Source: Dysgonomonas sp. 25 (GTDB taxonomy: Bacteria; Bacteroidota; Bacteroidia; Bacteroidales; Dysgonomonadaceae). From it: 64,000 nt of DNA. Each line of letters starts with the position of its first letter. Position 1 is the stretch's first letter. The stretch lies in NCBI RefSeq assembly GCF_010501075.1, contig NZ_QVMN01000001.1:186001-250000 (forward strand). Reading direction: 5' to 3'. A program made the position numbers and the translations under genes. The notes below the pieces were generated by a model. The model had not been told where the DNA came from, did no database searches, and saw only the letters and a list, made by a program, of their open reading frames with translations. This document shows, piece after piece, positions 1 to 8,830 of the stretch.

Positions 1-67
1 AGGTGAAATACCTGCGATTAAAAAAGAAGATATTTTCCTCCAACTAATTGATTTGGACACTATATGA
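1..67 (+). CDS. 3' end of an upstream gene (partial)
   Basis: From base 2 the first frame is open and encodes about 21 residues ending in LQLIDLDTI before a TGA at 65-67. The stop overlaps the ATG of the next gene (64-66) in an ATGA arrangement, which is typical of translationally coupled operon genes, so this is probably the C-terminus of a gene cotranscribed with the deacetylase. Too little is visible to name it. Confidence 0.55.
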   Translation, partial: GEIPAIKKEDIFLQLIDLDTI

Positions 68-921
68 AAACAAAACAACTCAATATCCTTTCGTTTGACA
101 TCGAAGAGTGGTATCATTTCGATATTTTCTCTTCGGAGGAGACGTGGCTCGATTATCCGCCGCGTATCGACGAATATTTGCCCCGCATACTGGATATATT
201 AGACAAACACCAGACCAAAGCAACCTTTTTCTGCTTGGGATGGATTGCCCGTACTTATCCCGATGTGTTGAAACGGATACAGCAACGCGGACACGAACTG
301 GCATGCCACAGCGATAAGCATTTCTTTGTGCGTGAGATGACGCCCGAATCGTTCGACGAGGATTTAAGGGTATCCAAAGACAGCATAGAGCAAGTGACAG
401 GCGAAAAGATAACCTCGTTCCGTGCTCCCGCATTCAGTATTTCCGAAGATTCCCTTTGGGCATTCGAAGTATTGGCTAAAAATGGTATTGAGAACGATTG
501 TTCCATATTTCCTACCACCCGTAGCTTCGGTGGCTTCCCATCTTTTGGCGAGGCTACTCCGGCAATACTAAACTATAAAGGGCATCAGCTTCGCGAATTT
601 CCTATCAGCACAGGAAAGCTATTGGGCAAACAATTGGTTTTCGGTGGGGGAGGGTATTTCCGTTTGTTTCCGTATTGGTATATAAAAAAGGAAATGAAGA
701 AGCTCGATTATAACATGACTTATCTGCACATGCGCGACTTCGATTACGAGCAGCCTCGTTTTAATCACCTGTCGGCCATGCGCAAATTCAAATCCTATTA
801 CGGAATAAAAGGAGCTTATCCGAAATTCGAAAAGATGTTGCGCGATTTCAACTGGATGGACTTGTCACAAGCCATCGAAAGCATAGACTGGAATACAATC
901 AGAACCATAGAACTAAAATAA
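64..921 (+). CDS. Polysaccharide deacetylase family protein (NodB fold, DUF3473-like C-terminus)
   Basis: This 285-residue protein should remove acetyl groups from an N-acetylated polysaccharide with a metal-dependent NodB-fold active site. The motifs are visible in order: the metal-binding acid in SFDIEEW near residue 12, the HxxxH-type motif CHSDKH near residue 82, and RAPAF near residue 121. The C-terminal third has GGGYFRL and YLHMRDFDYEQPR, which resemble the GGGYFR and YLHPxExDxxQPR signatures of deacetylases found in exopolysaccharide loci. There is no signal peptide, so it probably acts in the cytoplasm. It overlaps the preceding gene by 4 bases and lies 8 bases before a DJ-1-like gene. 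The fold is clear but the substrate is not. Confidence 0.85.
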   Translation: MKTKQLNILSFDIEEWYHFDIFSSEETWLDYPPRIDEYLPRILDILDKHQTKATFFCLGWIARTYPDVLKRIQQRGHELACHSDKHFFVREMTPESFDEDLRVSKDSIEQVTGEKITSFRAPAFSISEDSLWAFEVLAKNGIENDCSIFPTTRSFGGFPSFGEATPAILNYKGHQLREFPISTGKLLGKQLVFGGGGYFRLFPYWYIKKEMKKLDYNMTYLHMRDFDYEQPRFNHLSAMRKFKSYYGIKGAYPKFEKMLRDFNWMDLSQAIESIDWNTIRTIELK

Positions 922-929
922 TAATATCA

Positions 930-1535
930 ATGAAGAAAGAAGTCATATTTGTCATACTCAACGAATTTGCCGAGTGGGAAGGTTCATTTCTTGGCACCTC
1001 GTTACGTGCAGGTGTAAAACCCGGAAATCCTATTAAATATGCCGTGAAAACGATGTCTGTAACAAAAGAACCGCTAATGTCTATCACCGGATTCAGGGTA
1101 ATGGCGGATTATGATATAAACTCGTTCCCTCAAGACTACACAGCATTAATATTAATCGGTGGAATGTCCTGGTTTACAGAAGAAGCGAAGCAACTTGTGC
1201 CTATCGTAGAAAAAGCGATAAGGGAAGGCAAAATAGTCGGAGGCATCTGCAATGCTTCGGTATTCCTGGGTTGTCATGGCTTCCTGAATAATGTGAAGCA
1301 TACGAGCAATACCGTCGAATATCTGAAACAATACGCAGGAGATAATTATACGAACGAAGCCGGTTATATCGAACGGCAGGCTGTTGCCGATAAGAATATC
1401 GTTACGGCAAACGGAACAGGTTATCTCGAGTTTATGAAAGAGGTGCTTCTTTTGCTCGATGCCGATACACCGGAAATCATAGACGAAGCATATCGGTTCT
1501 ATAAATACGGATTATACCCGGTAACAGAAAAATAA
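930..1535 (+). CDS. DJ-1/PfpI family protein (class I glutamine amidotransferase-like)
   Basis: A 201-residue protein of the DJ-1/PfpI/YajL superfamily. The nucleophile elbow is GGICNAS with Cys107 as the likely reactive residue. An upstream acidic residue in EWEG (near 15-17) matches the Glu that pairs with the Cys in this family. The LILIGG strand near 73-78 precedes the usual loop. Members include intracellular proteases, glyoxalases and general stress proteins, so the family name does not fix the activity here. It follows the deacetylase by 8 bases and precedes the oxidoreductase by 5, so the three are probably cotranscribed. Confidence 0.82.
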   Translation: MKKEVIFVILNEFAEWEGSFLGTSLRAGVKPGNPIKYAVKTMSVTKEPLMSITGFRVMADYDINSFPQDYTALILIGGMSWFTEEAKQLVPIVEKAIREGKIVGGICNASVFLGCHGFLNNVKHTSNTVEYLKQYAGDNYTNEAGYIERQAVADKNIVTANGTGYLEFMKEVLLLLDADTPEIIDEAYRFYKYGLYPVTEK

Positions 1536-1540
1536 CAGCT

Positions 1541-2548
1541 ATGAAAATTAATGTAGGACTTTTAGCATACGGCATGTCGGGAAAGATATTCCATGCGCCG
1601 TTTTTTGATAAACATGCAGGCTTCAACCTATATGCCATAACGGAACGTACCACCAAGAAGGCGCAAAAAGACTATCCTTCTTTGATAAGTTACGATTCGA
1701 TAGACGAACTGCTCAATGACGAATCCATCGGCTTGGTTGTTGTCAATACGCCTAATTATCTTCATTACGAGCATGTAGAAGCGGCTTTGAAAAAGGGCAA
1801 GCATGTTCTGGTCGAAAAGCCTTTCACGCCTACCGTAAAGCAGGCGCAGGAATTGTTCGATTTAGCCGATAAGGTAGGCAAAAAGATATTCTTTTATCAG
1901 AATCGCCGTTGGGACAGCGATTTCCTTTCCATCAAAAAAGTAATCGAAAGCGGGCAACTCGGCAAACTGAACGAACTGCATATCCGCTACGACAGATACC
2001 GCAGTGCCATAGGTGCCAAAGACTTTAAAGAGACGGCAATGCCTGCCAGTGGGCTGATATATGATTTGGCTCCGCATATGCTCGATCAGGTGATCAGTCT
2101 TTTCGGTAAGCCGTTATCCTATCGCAAAGTGTTAGGGAAGAATCGCGAAAATACCCAAGTCGACGACTATTTCTTTATTCAATTATCCTATCCCGATGAT
2201 CTGAATGTTACGGTTTGTTCCAGTCTGCTTGTTGCCAATCCGCAGAAAGCGTTTGTGTTGCACGCAAGGCAAGGAAGCTACATAAAGGATAGGGTAGATT
2301 CGCAGGAAGCACAACTCCAAAGCGGAATGAAACTGGGCGATCCTGCTTTCGGGATCGAGCCGGCAGGGGAGGAGGGCGTTTTGACCTTAATGGATAAGGA
2401 TGATAAGCGTATGGATTCGCTTGTGCCTTCGATAAGAGGTAGTTATCTGCCGCTTTTCGATGCCGTGTATGATTCCATTGTACATGACAAGCCTTATCCT
2501 GTCACCCGCGAAGATATTCTGACGCAGTTGGAAATATTAGAAAGTTAA
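1541..2548 (+). CDS. Gfo/Idh/MocA family NAD(P)-dependent oxidoreductase
   Basis: A 335-residue protein of usual length for the family. The N-terminal Rossmann domain starts NVGLLAYGMSG, with the degenerate glycine motif seen in YdgJ/IolX-type members. The family signature EKPF is at 92-95, where the lysine is catalytic. A later segment, YDLAPHMLDQ, supplies the conserved Asp and His. Such enzymes oxidise or reduce sugar or inositol hydroxyl groups with NAD(P). The gene lies 5 bases after the DJ-1 gene. The substrate cannot be told from sequence; inositol or a sugar derivative is the usual guess. Confidence 0.9.
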   Translation: MKINVGLLAYGMSGKIFHAPFFDKHAGFNLYAITERTTKKAQKDYPSLISYDSIDELLNDESIGLVVVNTPNYLHYEHVEAALKKGKHVLVEKPFTPTVKQAQELFDLADKVGKKIFFYQNRRWDSDFLSIKKVIESGQLGKLNELHIRYDRYRSAIGAKDFKETAMPASGLIYDLAPHMLDQVISLFGKPLSYRKVLGKNRENTQVDDYFFIQLSYPDDLNVTVCSSLLVANPQKAFVLHARQGSYIKDRVDSQEAQLQSGMKLGDPAFGIEPAGEEGVLTLMDKDDKRMDSLVPSIRGSYLPLFDAVYDSIVHDKPYPVTREDILTQLEILES

Positions 2549-2563
2549 TATTGCATCATCGGT

Positions 2564-2932
2564 ATGAAGGGCTTATATACGATTCTACTGTTAGTAGCAT
2601 CCAACATCTTTATGACATTTGCCTGGTATGGGCATCTCAAATTCAAAGAATACTCGTGGTTTTCCGCTTTGCCCCTGATTGGTATCATTGCAATCAGCTG
2701 GGGGATTGCTTTTTTCGAATATTGCTTCCAAGTCCCTGCGAATAGGATAGGCTTTCAAGGAAACAGCGGCCCATTCTCGCTTATTCAACTAAAAGTGATT
2801 CAGGAAGTTATCACATTAGTGGTGTTCGTCTTGTTTAGTACGCTACTTTTTAAGAACGAGGCACTTAAATGGAATCATTTTTTAGCCTTTGTCCTGTTAA
2901 TTATTTCCGTTTATTTGGTTTTTAGAGAATAA
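2564..2932 (+). CDS. DUF486 (DMT-superfamily) small membrane protein
   Basis: A 122-residue, very hydrophobic protein with four predicted membrane helices (about residues 4-22, 33-50, 73-96 and 100-120). The motif FAWYGHLK after the first helix and FEYCFQVPANRIG after the second are those of the DUF486 family, which looks like half of a drug/metabolite transporter. It may act as a dimer in the inner membrane. No substrate is known to me. It follows the oxidoreductase by 15 bases and is the last gene of this rightward group. Confidence 0.85.
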   Translation: MKGLYTILLLVASNIFMTFAWYGHLKFKEYSWFSALPLIGIIAISWGIAFFEYCFQVPANRIGFQGNSGPFSLIQLKVIQEVITLVVFVLFSTLLFKNEALKWNHFLAFVLLIISVYLVFRE

Positions 2933-2981
2933 CGTAATAGATTCTCCTGATGAATAATATCCATTCCTTTTAAAAACAAAA

Positions 2982-3037
2982 TACATTTCGACTTGTTGTA
3001 TTAAGTAACCAAAGTGTATAACAATAATACAACAAGT
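2982..3037 (+). promoter_or_regulatory. Near-consensus -7 element and 13-bp inverted repeat before aspT
   Basis: A perfect 13-base inverted repeat lies at 2991-3003 (ACTTGTTGTATTA) and 3025-3037, with a 21-base spacer, and ends two bases before the aspT ATG at 3040. A near-consensus -7 element TACATTTC is at 2982-2989, so the repeat would be at the 5' end of the mRNA. It could be a repressor operator or an mRNA hairpin masking the ribosome-binding region. The repeat is certain; its role is inferred. Confidence 0.55.
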
Positions 3038-3039
3038 TT

Positions 3040-4743
3040 ATGGATTGGATATTAAAAACGTTACAGGCTTCTCCCGAATTGGCTATATTTCTGACGTTAG
3101 CTGTCGGATTTGCCATAGGCCAGATCAAAATCAAAGGTTTTGGATTAGGGCCTGTGACAGGCGTATTGCTCGTAGGAGTACTTGTCGGACAATTAGACAT
3201 TGTCATCTCACCCACAGTAAAATCAACATTTTTTCTCATCTTCCTGTTTGCCGTAGGCTATAGCGTTGGTCCTCAATTCGTTCGTGGATTGAAAAAAGAC
3301 GGCCTTCCGCAAATAGCTTTTGCCGCATTGGTGTGTATTGCCTGTCTGCTCGTAGCTTGGGTAGCTGCTCTGATAGCAGGATTCGATATAGGTAACGCAG
3401 CAGGTTTATTAGCCGGAGGAAACACTATTTCGGCTGTGATCGGTGTTGCTACCGATACCATCAATCAGCTGGATATGGATGCCGCAACGAAGACGCAGAT
3501 GATCAACCAGATTCCTGTGGCTTATGCTGTTACCTATATTTTCGGTACTGCCGGAACGGCCTGGTTCTTGGCTTCGGTCGGCCCTAAACTATTGGGGAAA
3601 GATGTCGTAAAACAAACGAAAGAATATGAAGCCACATTAGGAGGCTCTATACATGAGGCCGATGCCAGCGAAGAAGCTGCCTACGACGGCACTACCTTCA
3701 GGGTAATAAAAGCGACCAGCGACTTCTTCAATCAGGAACGCACCGTTCAGGAAGTGGAAGAGATGCTTGTCGTGAAAGGCTGGCCGGTATATGTGGAGCG
3801 TATCAGATGCAAAAGCACAGGCGAAATAGTCTCCGATCCGCAGTTGGATACCAAAATCAACAAAGGGGATAATATTGTTCTCAACGGCCCGATTGATACG
3901 CTGATAGCAGACGAAAATTTTATCGGAGAAGAAGTTGCCGACGTGGAACTGCTCGATTTCAGTTCGGAAGCTTTGAGGGTTATCGTAGCCAACAAAGCCG
4001 TAGATGGTATGTCTTTGGGTGAATTGAAGCTGAAAAAGGAACGTCACGGCGTAATTATCAGAAAAGTACACCGGGGAAAAGCAACTTTACCATTGTTAAA
4101 GGAAGTTACACTTCAACGGGGTGATATTGTTGAAGTAGAAGGCCGCAAAACAGACGTCGACCGCTTTGCTGTCTACTTAGGTTATGCCGAGCGTCCTACG
4201 AATATAACAGATTTACTTTATGTAGGTGCGGGTATCTTCTTAGGAGGAATATTGGGTTCTCTGACTCTCCATACAGGCAATGTGCCGCTCAGCCTGAGTG
4301 CCAGTGGCGGTGTACTGATTATGGGTATCATCTTCGGATGGTTCCGCTCGCGTCGCCCGACTTTCGGAGCTATTCCCGAACCGGCTATCTGGCTGATGAA
4401 CAATCTGGGATTGAATGTTTTTATTGCAGTGGTCGGTATTTCCGCAGGGCCAGATTTTATTGCGGGACTGAAAGCGGCAGGAGTCAGCCTCTTTATTGCC
4501 GGTATCTTCGTCAGCTTAGTACCTATGCTGATAGGTATCCTGCTCGGACGCTTTGTCTTTAAATTCCATCCCGCCATTACACTCGGGGCATGTGCCGGAT
4601 CACGTACTACAACAGCTGCTTTGGGCGCACTGGAAGATTCATTGCAGAGCAAAGTTCCGGCTCTCTCCTATACAACAACATACGCGGTAGGCAATACACT
4701 CCTTATTATCTGGGGGGTAGTGATTGTGTTACTTATGAGTTAA
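3040..4743 (+). CDS. aspT: Aspartate:alanine exchanger (AAEx family transporter)
   Basis: A 567-residue membrane protein of the AspT/YidE family. Two hydrophobic halves (about residues 10-190 and 385-567) flank a hydrophilic centre of about 190 residues that holds two TrkA-C-like domains. This is the usual AAEx architecture. AspT takes up L-aspartate and releases L-alanine across the inner membrane. Combined with decarboxylation inside the cell this generates a proton motive force. The next gene, 29 bases downstream, is aspartate 4-decarboxylase, the classical partner, which makes the substrate assignment much firmer than family membership alone. An inverted repeat sits just before the start codon. 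Confidence 0.93.
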   Translation: MDWILKTLQASPELAIFLTLAVGFAIGQIKIKGFGLGPVTGVLLVGVLVGQLDIVISPTVKSTFFLIFLFAVGYSVGPQFVRGLKKDGLPQIAFAALVCIACLLVAWVAALIAGFDIGNAAGLLAGGNTISAVIGVATDTINQLDMDAATKTQMINQIPVAYAVTYIFGTAGTAWFLASVGPKLLGKDVVKQTKEYEATLGGSIHEADASEEAAYDGTTFRVIKATSDFFNQERTVQEVEEMLVVKGWPVYVERIRCKSTGEIVSDPQLDTKINKGDNIVLNGPIDTLIADENFIGEEVADVELLDFSSEALRVIVANKAVDGMSLGELKLKKERHGVIIRKVHRGKATLPLLKEVTLQRGDIVEVEGRKTDVDRFAVYLGYAERPTNITDLLYVGAGIFLGGILGSLTLHTGNVPLSLSASGGVLIMGIIFGWFRSRRPTFGAIPEPAIWLMNNLGLNVFIAVVGISAGPDFIAGLKAAGVSLFIAGIFVSLVPMLIGILLGRFVFKFHPAITLGACAGSRTTTAALGALEDSLQSKVPALSYTTTYAVGNTLLIIWGVVIVLLMS

Positions 4744-4772
4744 TTAGAATATTATAATAAATACAGGAAATC

Positions 4773-6416
4773 ATGGATATTGATAAATTGAAAACGTCGC
4801 GCAAACGCGAACAAGAATTAGAGCAATTAAGTCCTTTCGAACTGAAAGATAATCTTATAGCATTGGCTTCTGACCAGAAGACAAGATCTACACGTGCCAT
4901 GTTGAATGCCGGGCGTGGTAATCCCAACTGGACGGCAACCGTTCCCCGCGAAGCCTTTTTCACGTTAGGGCAATTTGCTGTGGCCGAATGTAAACGCCCG
5001 ATGGATAAGCCTACGGGTATCGGTGGCATACCGCAAAAAGCAGGTATAGCCAAGCGTTTCGAGGAGTTCTTGAAGAAGAATACACACCTTGGCGGAATAG
5101 ATCTGCTGAAAGGTGTCTTCGAATATGGTGTTAAAAAACATGGCTTCGACCCGGATGGCTGGGTATTCGAATTGGCCGAAGGTATTGCCGGAGACCAATA
5201 TCCAAGCCCTGACCGGATGTTGAAGCAGACTGAAAAGGTTGTACACGACTATCTTATACAGGAAATGTGCCAAAACAAGCCGCAACGCAGCGGCAGATAC
5301 GATTTGTTTGCTGTTGAAGGAGGAACTGCTGCGATGTGTTATATGTTCGACTCGCTGATGGAGAACTGCCTCTTGAAGAAAGGAGATAAAATCGCTTTGG
5401 GAGTTCCGGCATTTACTCCTTATCTCGAGATTCCTCATTTGGAGCGATACAATTTCAAAGTAGTATATGTGCATGGTTCCGAAAGGGATGCGGCAGGTAA
5501 TCCTACCTTTCAGTATCCCGATGAAGAATTGGATAAATTAGGCGACAAGTCTATCAAAGCATTCTTTATCACCAACCCGAGCAATCCTACGTCGGTCGAA
5601 ATGTCCGACCATAGCCGCAAATACCTGATTAAGGTGGTGAAGAATCTGAATCCGAACTTGATGATTCTGACAGACGATGTGTATGGCACTTTCGTCGACG
5701 GTTTCAATTCATTGATGAACGAATTGCCGCGCAATACCTTGTGTGTGTATTCATTCTCCAAATATTTCGGTGCTACAGGCTGGCGCTTGGGCGTTATTGC
5801 GCTGTACGAAGATAACATCTACGACGATATGCTTTCTGCTATCCCCGAGAAAGAGAAAGAACGCCTTGCAAGGTTGTATGAAAGCCTGACGCTTCACCCC
5901 GAGAAGCTCAAATTTATCGACCGTCTGGTAGCCGATAGCCGTCAGGTGGCTCTGAACCATACAGCGGGATTGTCTACTCCGCAACAGATACAAATGCTTC
6001 TGTTTGCTTCATTTGCGCTCCTCGATAAAGAGAATAAGTATAAACAGGATTGTATGCGCCTCATAAGGAAGCGATACGAGCTATTGATGGAAGGAATGGA
6101 TTTCCCTATATACCCTGACATAGACCGCGCGGCCTATTATTGTGTTATCGATATACAGGAATGGGCGCTCAAGAACTACGGTGAGGAGTTTATGGATTTC
6201 CTGAAGAAGAACTTCGAACCGGTAGATATGGTATTCCGTCTGGCCGAAAAGTCTTCGATTGTGTTGTTGAACGGTAGCGGATTTGCAGCGCCGGAATGGT
6301 CTGTTCGTGTTTCGCTCGCCAATCTGGAAGACGAAGATTATATGACTATAGGTAAAACCCTGCACGAAACCATGAATGAATATCTGGAAGCATGGGAGAG
6401 TACAAAAAAGAAATAA
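4773..6416 (+). CDS. aspD: Aspartate 4-decarboxylase (bifunctional with aspartate aminotransferase)
   Basis: A 547-residue PLP enzyme of fold type I. It converts L-aspartate to L-alanine and CO2, consuming a proton. The Schiff-base lysine is probably Lys330 in SFSKYFGATGWRLG. NPSNPTS (268-274) and TDDVYGTF (300-307) match the substrate- and cofactor-contact segments of aminotransferases, and ATGWRLG carries the conserved Arg region. Length and motifs fit bacterial AspD of about 530-550 residues. It lies between the aspartate:alanine antiporter and a secreted asparaginase, so the cluster forms a complete asparagine-to-alanine route. Confidence 0.95.
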   Translation: MDIDKLKTSRKREQELEQLSPFELKDNLIALASDQKTRSTRAMLNAGRGNPNWTATVPREAFFTLGQFAVAECKRPMDKPTGIGGIPQKAGIAKRFEEFLKKNTHLGGIDLLKGVFEYGVKKHGFDPDGWVFELAEGIAGDQYPSPDRMLKQTEKVVHDYLIQEMCQNKPQRSGRYDLFAVEGGTAAMCYMFDSLMENCLLKKGDKIALGVPAFTPYLEIPHLERYNFKVVYVHGSERDAAGNPTFQYPDEELDKLGDKSIKAFFITNPSNPTSVEMSDHSRKYLIKVVKNLNPNLMILTDDVYGTFVDGFNSLMNELPRNTLCVYSFSKYFGATGWRLGVIALYEDNIYDDMLSAIPEKEKERLARLYESLTLHPEKLKFIDRLVADSRQVALNHTAGLSTPQQIQMLLFASFALLDKENKYKQDCMRLIRKRYELLMEGMDFPIYPDIDRAAYYCVIDIQEWALKNYGEEFMDFLKKNFEPVDMVFRLAEKSSIVLLNGSGFAAPEWSVRVSLANLEDEDYMTIGKTLHETMNEYLEAWESTKKK

Positions 6417-6440
6417 AAACAATATAATTATACATGAATT

Positions 6441-7520
6441 ATGGAAACAAAGAGATTATTCAAAGTATTCGGCTTATTCGTAATGGCTCTCGCTATGAGC
6501 ATTACCGTAAACGCACAAAGCGGACAACGTAAGCCGACTGTGTATGTGTTGGCAACGGGTGGTACCATTGCCGGACAGGGAGCTACAGAGGTGGCAGCAG
6601 GTTACAAAGCCGGTTCTATCACTGTCGACCAATTATTGAGTGCAGTGCCCGAAATCAAGGATATAGCTAATATACAGGCCGAACAGGTTGCCAATATCGG
6701 TAGCCAGGATATGAATGATGAAGTATGGCTGAAACTGGCAAAACGTATCAACGAATTGTTTGCAGCCAACAATGCCGATGCTATCGTTATCACACACGGG
6801 ACAGATACACAGGAAGAAACAGCCTATTTTCTGAACCTGACAGTGAAATATAACAAGCCTGTTATTTTGGTAGGTTCCATGCGTCCATCTACGGCTATCA
6901 GTGCCGACGGGCCTCGTAATATTTATAATGCAGTGGCTACGGCAGTAGCTCCCGAATCGGTAGGAAAAGGCGTTATGGTAGTGATGGATGACAAAATCCT
7001 CGGAGCTGACGATTTGGCAAAAACAAATACGTTGAGTGTAGGGACATTCCAGAATCCTAATTATGGCGAACTGGGTATCGTTTATAATGGTAAACCTATC
7101 TATTCGCGCCAACCGATGAAACGGCATACGGTTAATTCGGAGTTTGATGTTACAAAATTAGATAAATTGCCAAGGGTAGAAATTATCCTTAGCTATTCCA
7201 ATGCTACATCCCTATTTGTCGATGCTGCCGTCAAAGCGCATGTGAAGGGCATTGTTACGGCCGGTGTAGGGAATGGTAATATCACAACCGACATGCAGAA
7301 TGCATTGGAAAAGGCTGTGAAGCATCACAAAATAGCTGTTGTGCGTTCGTCACGCATCATGACAGGCCCTACGGCTCAATGGGATGAAGTAGACGACGAC
7401 AAGCTGAACTTCTCGGCATCGTGGTTCAATAATCCGTACAGATCGCGCGTCTTGTTGATGCTTGCTTTGACAAAGACAACCGATTACAAGGAAATACAAC
7501 GTATGTTCTCGGAATATTAA
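6441..7520 (+). CDS. ansB: Type II (periplasmic) L-asparaginase
   Basis: A 359-residue protein with a cleavable signal peptide (residues 1-26, ending VNAQ). It hydrolyses L-asparagine to L-aspartate and ammonia, and possibly glutamine at a lower rate. Both catalytic threonine motifs are present: TGGTIAG with Thr42, and HGTDTQEE with Thr121 and Asp122. SQD at 88-90 is the usual substrate-binding triad segment. The signal peptide places the reaction in the periplasm, so the aspartate produced is positioned for uptake by AspT. The gene is 24 bases after aspD and in the same orientation. Confidence 0.94.
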   Translation: METKRLFKVFGLFVMALAMSITVNAQSGQRKPTVYVLATGGTIAGQGATEVAAGYKAGSITVDQLLSAVPEIKDIANIQAEQVANIGSQDMNDEVWLKLAKRINELFAANNADAIVITHGTDTQEETAYFLNLTVKYNKPVILVGSMRPSTAISADGPRNIYNAVATAVAPESVGKGVMVVMDDKILGADDLAKTNTLSVGTFQNPNYGELGIVYNGKPIYSRQPMKRHTVNSEFDVTKLDKLPRVEIILSYSNATSLFVDAAVKAHVKGIVTAGVGNGNITTDMQNALEKAVKHHKIAVVRSSRIMTGPTAQWDEVDDDKLNFSASWFNNPYRSRVLLMLALTKTTDYKEIQRMFSEY

Positions 7521-7553
7521 TTGTTCGCCTTTTCATCTAAAAAAACATGAGTT

Positions 7554-8642
7554 ATGAAAAAGTTATTTTTAATTATAGGGGCTTTATCATTCCTCTCTTT
7601 GGGCGCTTTTGCACAACATAAGGATTCCGAGAATATCTTGGAAAAACTGATATGGGATGATGAAATGCTGAATATTATGATCGACACCCGTGTCGATATG
7701 CAGGGAACGATGAATAACAGCGATCTGGACGAACTTAGTTTCGAAGGGCAAACCTTCAAGATATGGTTGGTAGGGGAGATTATTCCGGGCATTCGCTATC
7801 GGGTGAGGCATCGGCTGAATAAACCTCAAACGCCTCTGCGCGAAGGTTATTCGGGTGCAACCGACCAGGCATGGCTGGCATTTGACTTGGGTAAGGACTG
7901 GACAATCACCGCCGGTAAACAATCGGTGCAATTCGGTACATTCGAGTATGATTATAATCCCGCCGATATTTATTTGCCGACGATGGCTTTCAACGATTTG
8001 GATGCCTATAAAACGGGTGTCAATGTGGCATACCGTTTCAAAGGGCAGACAATGAACCTGCAGGTGGTTAATTCGGATGCTCCACAATTTGCAAGCGAAA
8101 AATATAAGAATAAAGCTTTGGCCATTAATGCTTTGTGGGAAGGCGCTTTGTTTAACAATGTGCTTAAAACCCGTTGGGGATATGGAGCGTTCCAGCATAA
8201 CAAAGGGAAATTCTATCACTGGTTTACACTTGGTACGCAGCTTAATATCAGTAAGTTTACGACAGAGTTAGACTACTATCTCGGCAACAGGGATATGGAT
8301 TATGGGGCTGACGTAGATGACGAAAATCTGGGAGCGAGATATGTGCGCGACCAATCGCTGGCATTGAATTTTAAATACAATTTCGGCAAGTGGCGGCCAT
8401 TTATCAAAGGGACATGGAATCAACGCCACGACAAGGATTTCGGCAGCAATGCCTACGAATCATTAGGCGTTCAGGCGGTGGTAGAATACTATCCTTTCAC
8501 CAATAAGTATGTGAAAGACTTACGTTTCCATGCGGCTTATGCTTATCAAAATATGAACTATCAAGGGGAGTTCAACGATTTGCATAACAAAGATATGCAT
8601 ATGCTGCTTGTGGGAACAAGATGGCTCTTTAAAGCGAAATAA
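7554..8642 (+). CDS. Outer-membrane porin-like beta-barrel protein
   Basis: A 362-residue protein with a signal peptide (residues 1-21, MKKLFLIIG to AFAQ). The mature part alternates short polar turns with amphipathic strands rich in Tyr, Trp and Phe and ends in WLFKAK, as in phosphate-selective porin O/P-like barrels of Bacteroidetes. The segment DWTITAGKQSVQFGTFEYD is typical of these porins. It is 33 bases after the asparaginase and before a terminator, so it is likely the outer-membrane entry path for asparagine or aspartate in this unit. That substrate role is inferred only from position. Confidence 0.75.
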   Translation: MKKLFLIIGALSFLSLGAFAQHKDSENILEKLIWDDEMLNIMIDTRVDMQGTMNNSDLDELSFEGQTFKIWLVGEIIPGIRYRVRHRLNKPQTPLREGYSGATDQAWLAFDLGKDWTITAGKQSVQFGTFEYDYNPADIYLPTMAFNDLDAYKTGVNVAYRFKGQTMNLQVVNSDAPQFASEKYKNKALAINALWEGALFNNVLKTRWGYGAFQHNKGKFYHWFTLGTQLNISKFTTELDYYLGNRDMDYGADVDDENLGARYVRDQSLALNFKYNFGKWRPFIKGTWNQRHDKDFGSNAYESLGVQAVVEYYPFTNKYVKDLRFHAAYAYQNMNYQGEFNDLHNKDMHMLLVGTRWLFKAK

Positions 8643-8671
8643 CAAATTGGATTTTATATGTTTTATAATAT

Positions 8672-8703
8672 AGAGATGGGCTTTTTGTCCATCTCTTTTT
8701 TGT
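8672..8703 (+). terminator. Rho-independent terminator after the aspT-porin unit
   Basis: AGAGATGG (8672-8679) pairs with CCATCTCT (8689-8696), and a run of six to seven T follows. It closes the 3040-8642 operon and separates it from pyrG. Confidence 0.88.
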
Positions 8704-8784
8704 AGCTAAAGGGTGATTGGTAATAAATTCTAATTTAGAAGTGATATACCTCTTTTGGCTGCCCAAAGTATGGATATTTTTTTA

Positions 8785-8792
8785 TACTTTTG
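8785..8792 (+). promoter_or_regulatory. -7 promoter element of pyrG
   Basis: TACTTTTG matches the Bacteroidetes TAnnTTTG element exactly. No well-spaced TTTG -33 element is obvious. Transcription would begin near 8799, which rules out the long open frame starting at 8717 and favours the start at 8831. Confidence 0.55.
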
Positions 8793-8830
8793 TGCTTTCA
8801 ATATTTATGACTATTATAAATCGGAATAAA

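Noticed and set aside
7587-8219. 210-codon minus-strand frame opposite the porin gene
   Set aside because: No protein-family features, and lies fully inside a convincing signal-peptide porin gene on the plus strand.
8717-8830. Extended N-terminus of CTP synthase
   Set aside because: The added 38 residues are hydrophobic and unlike homologues, and the -7 promoter element lies within them.
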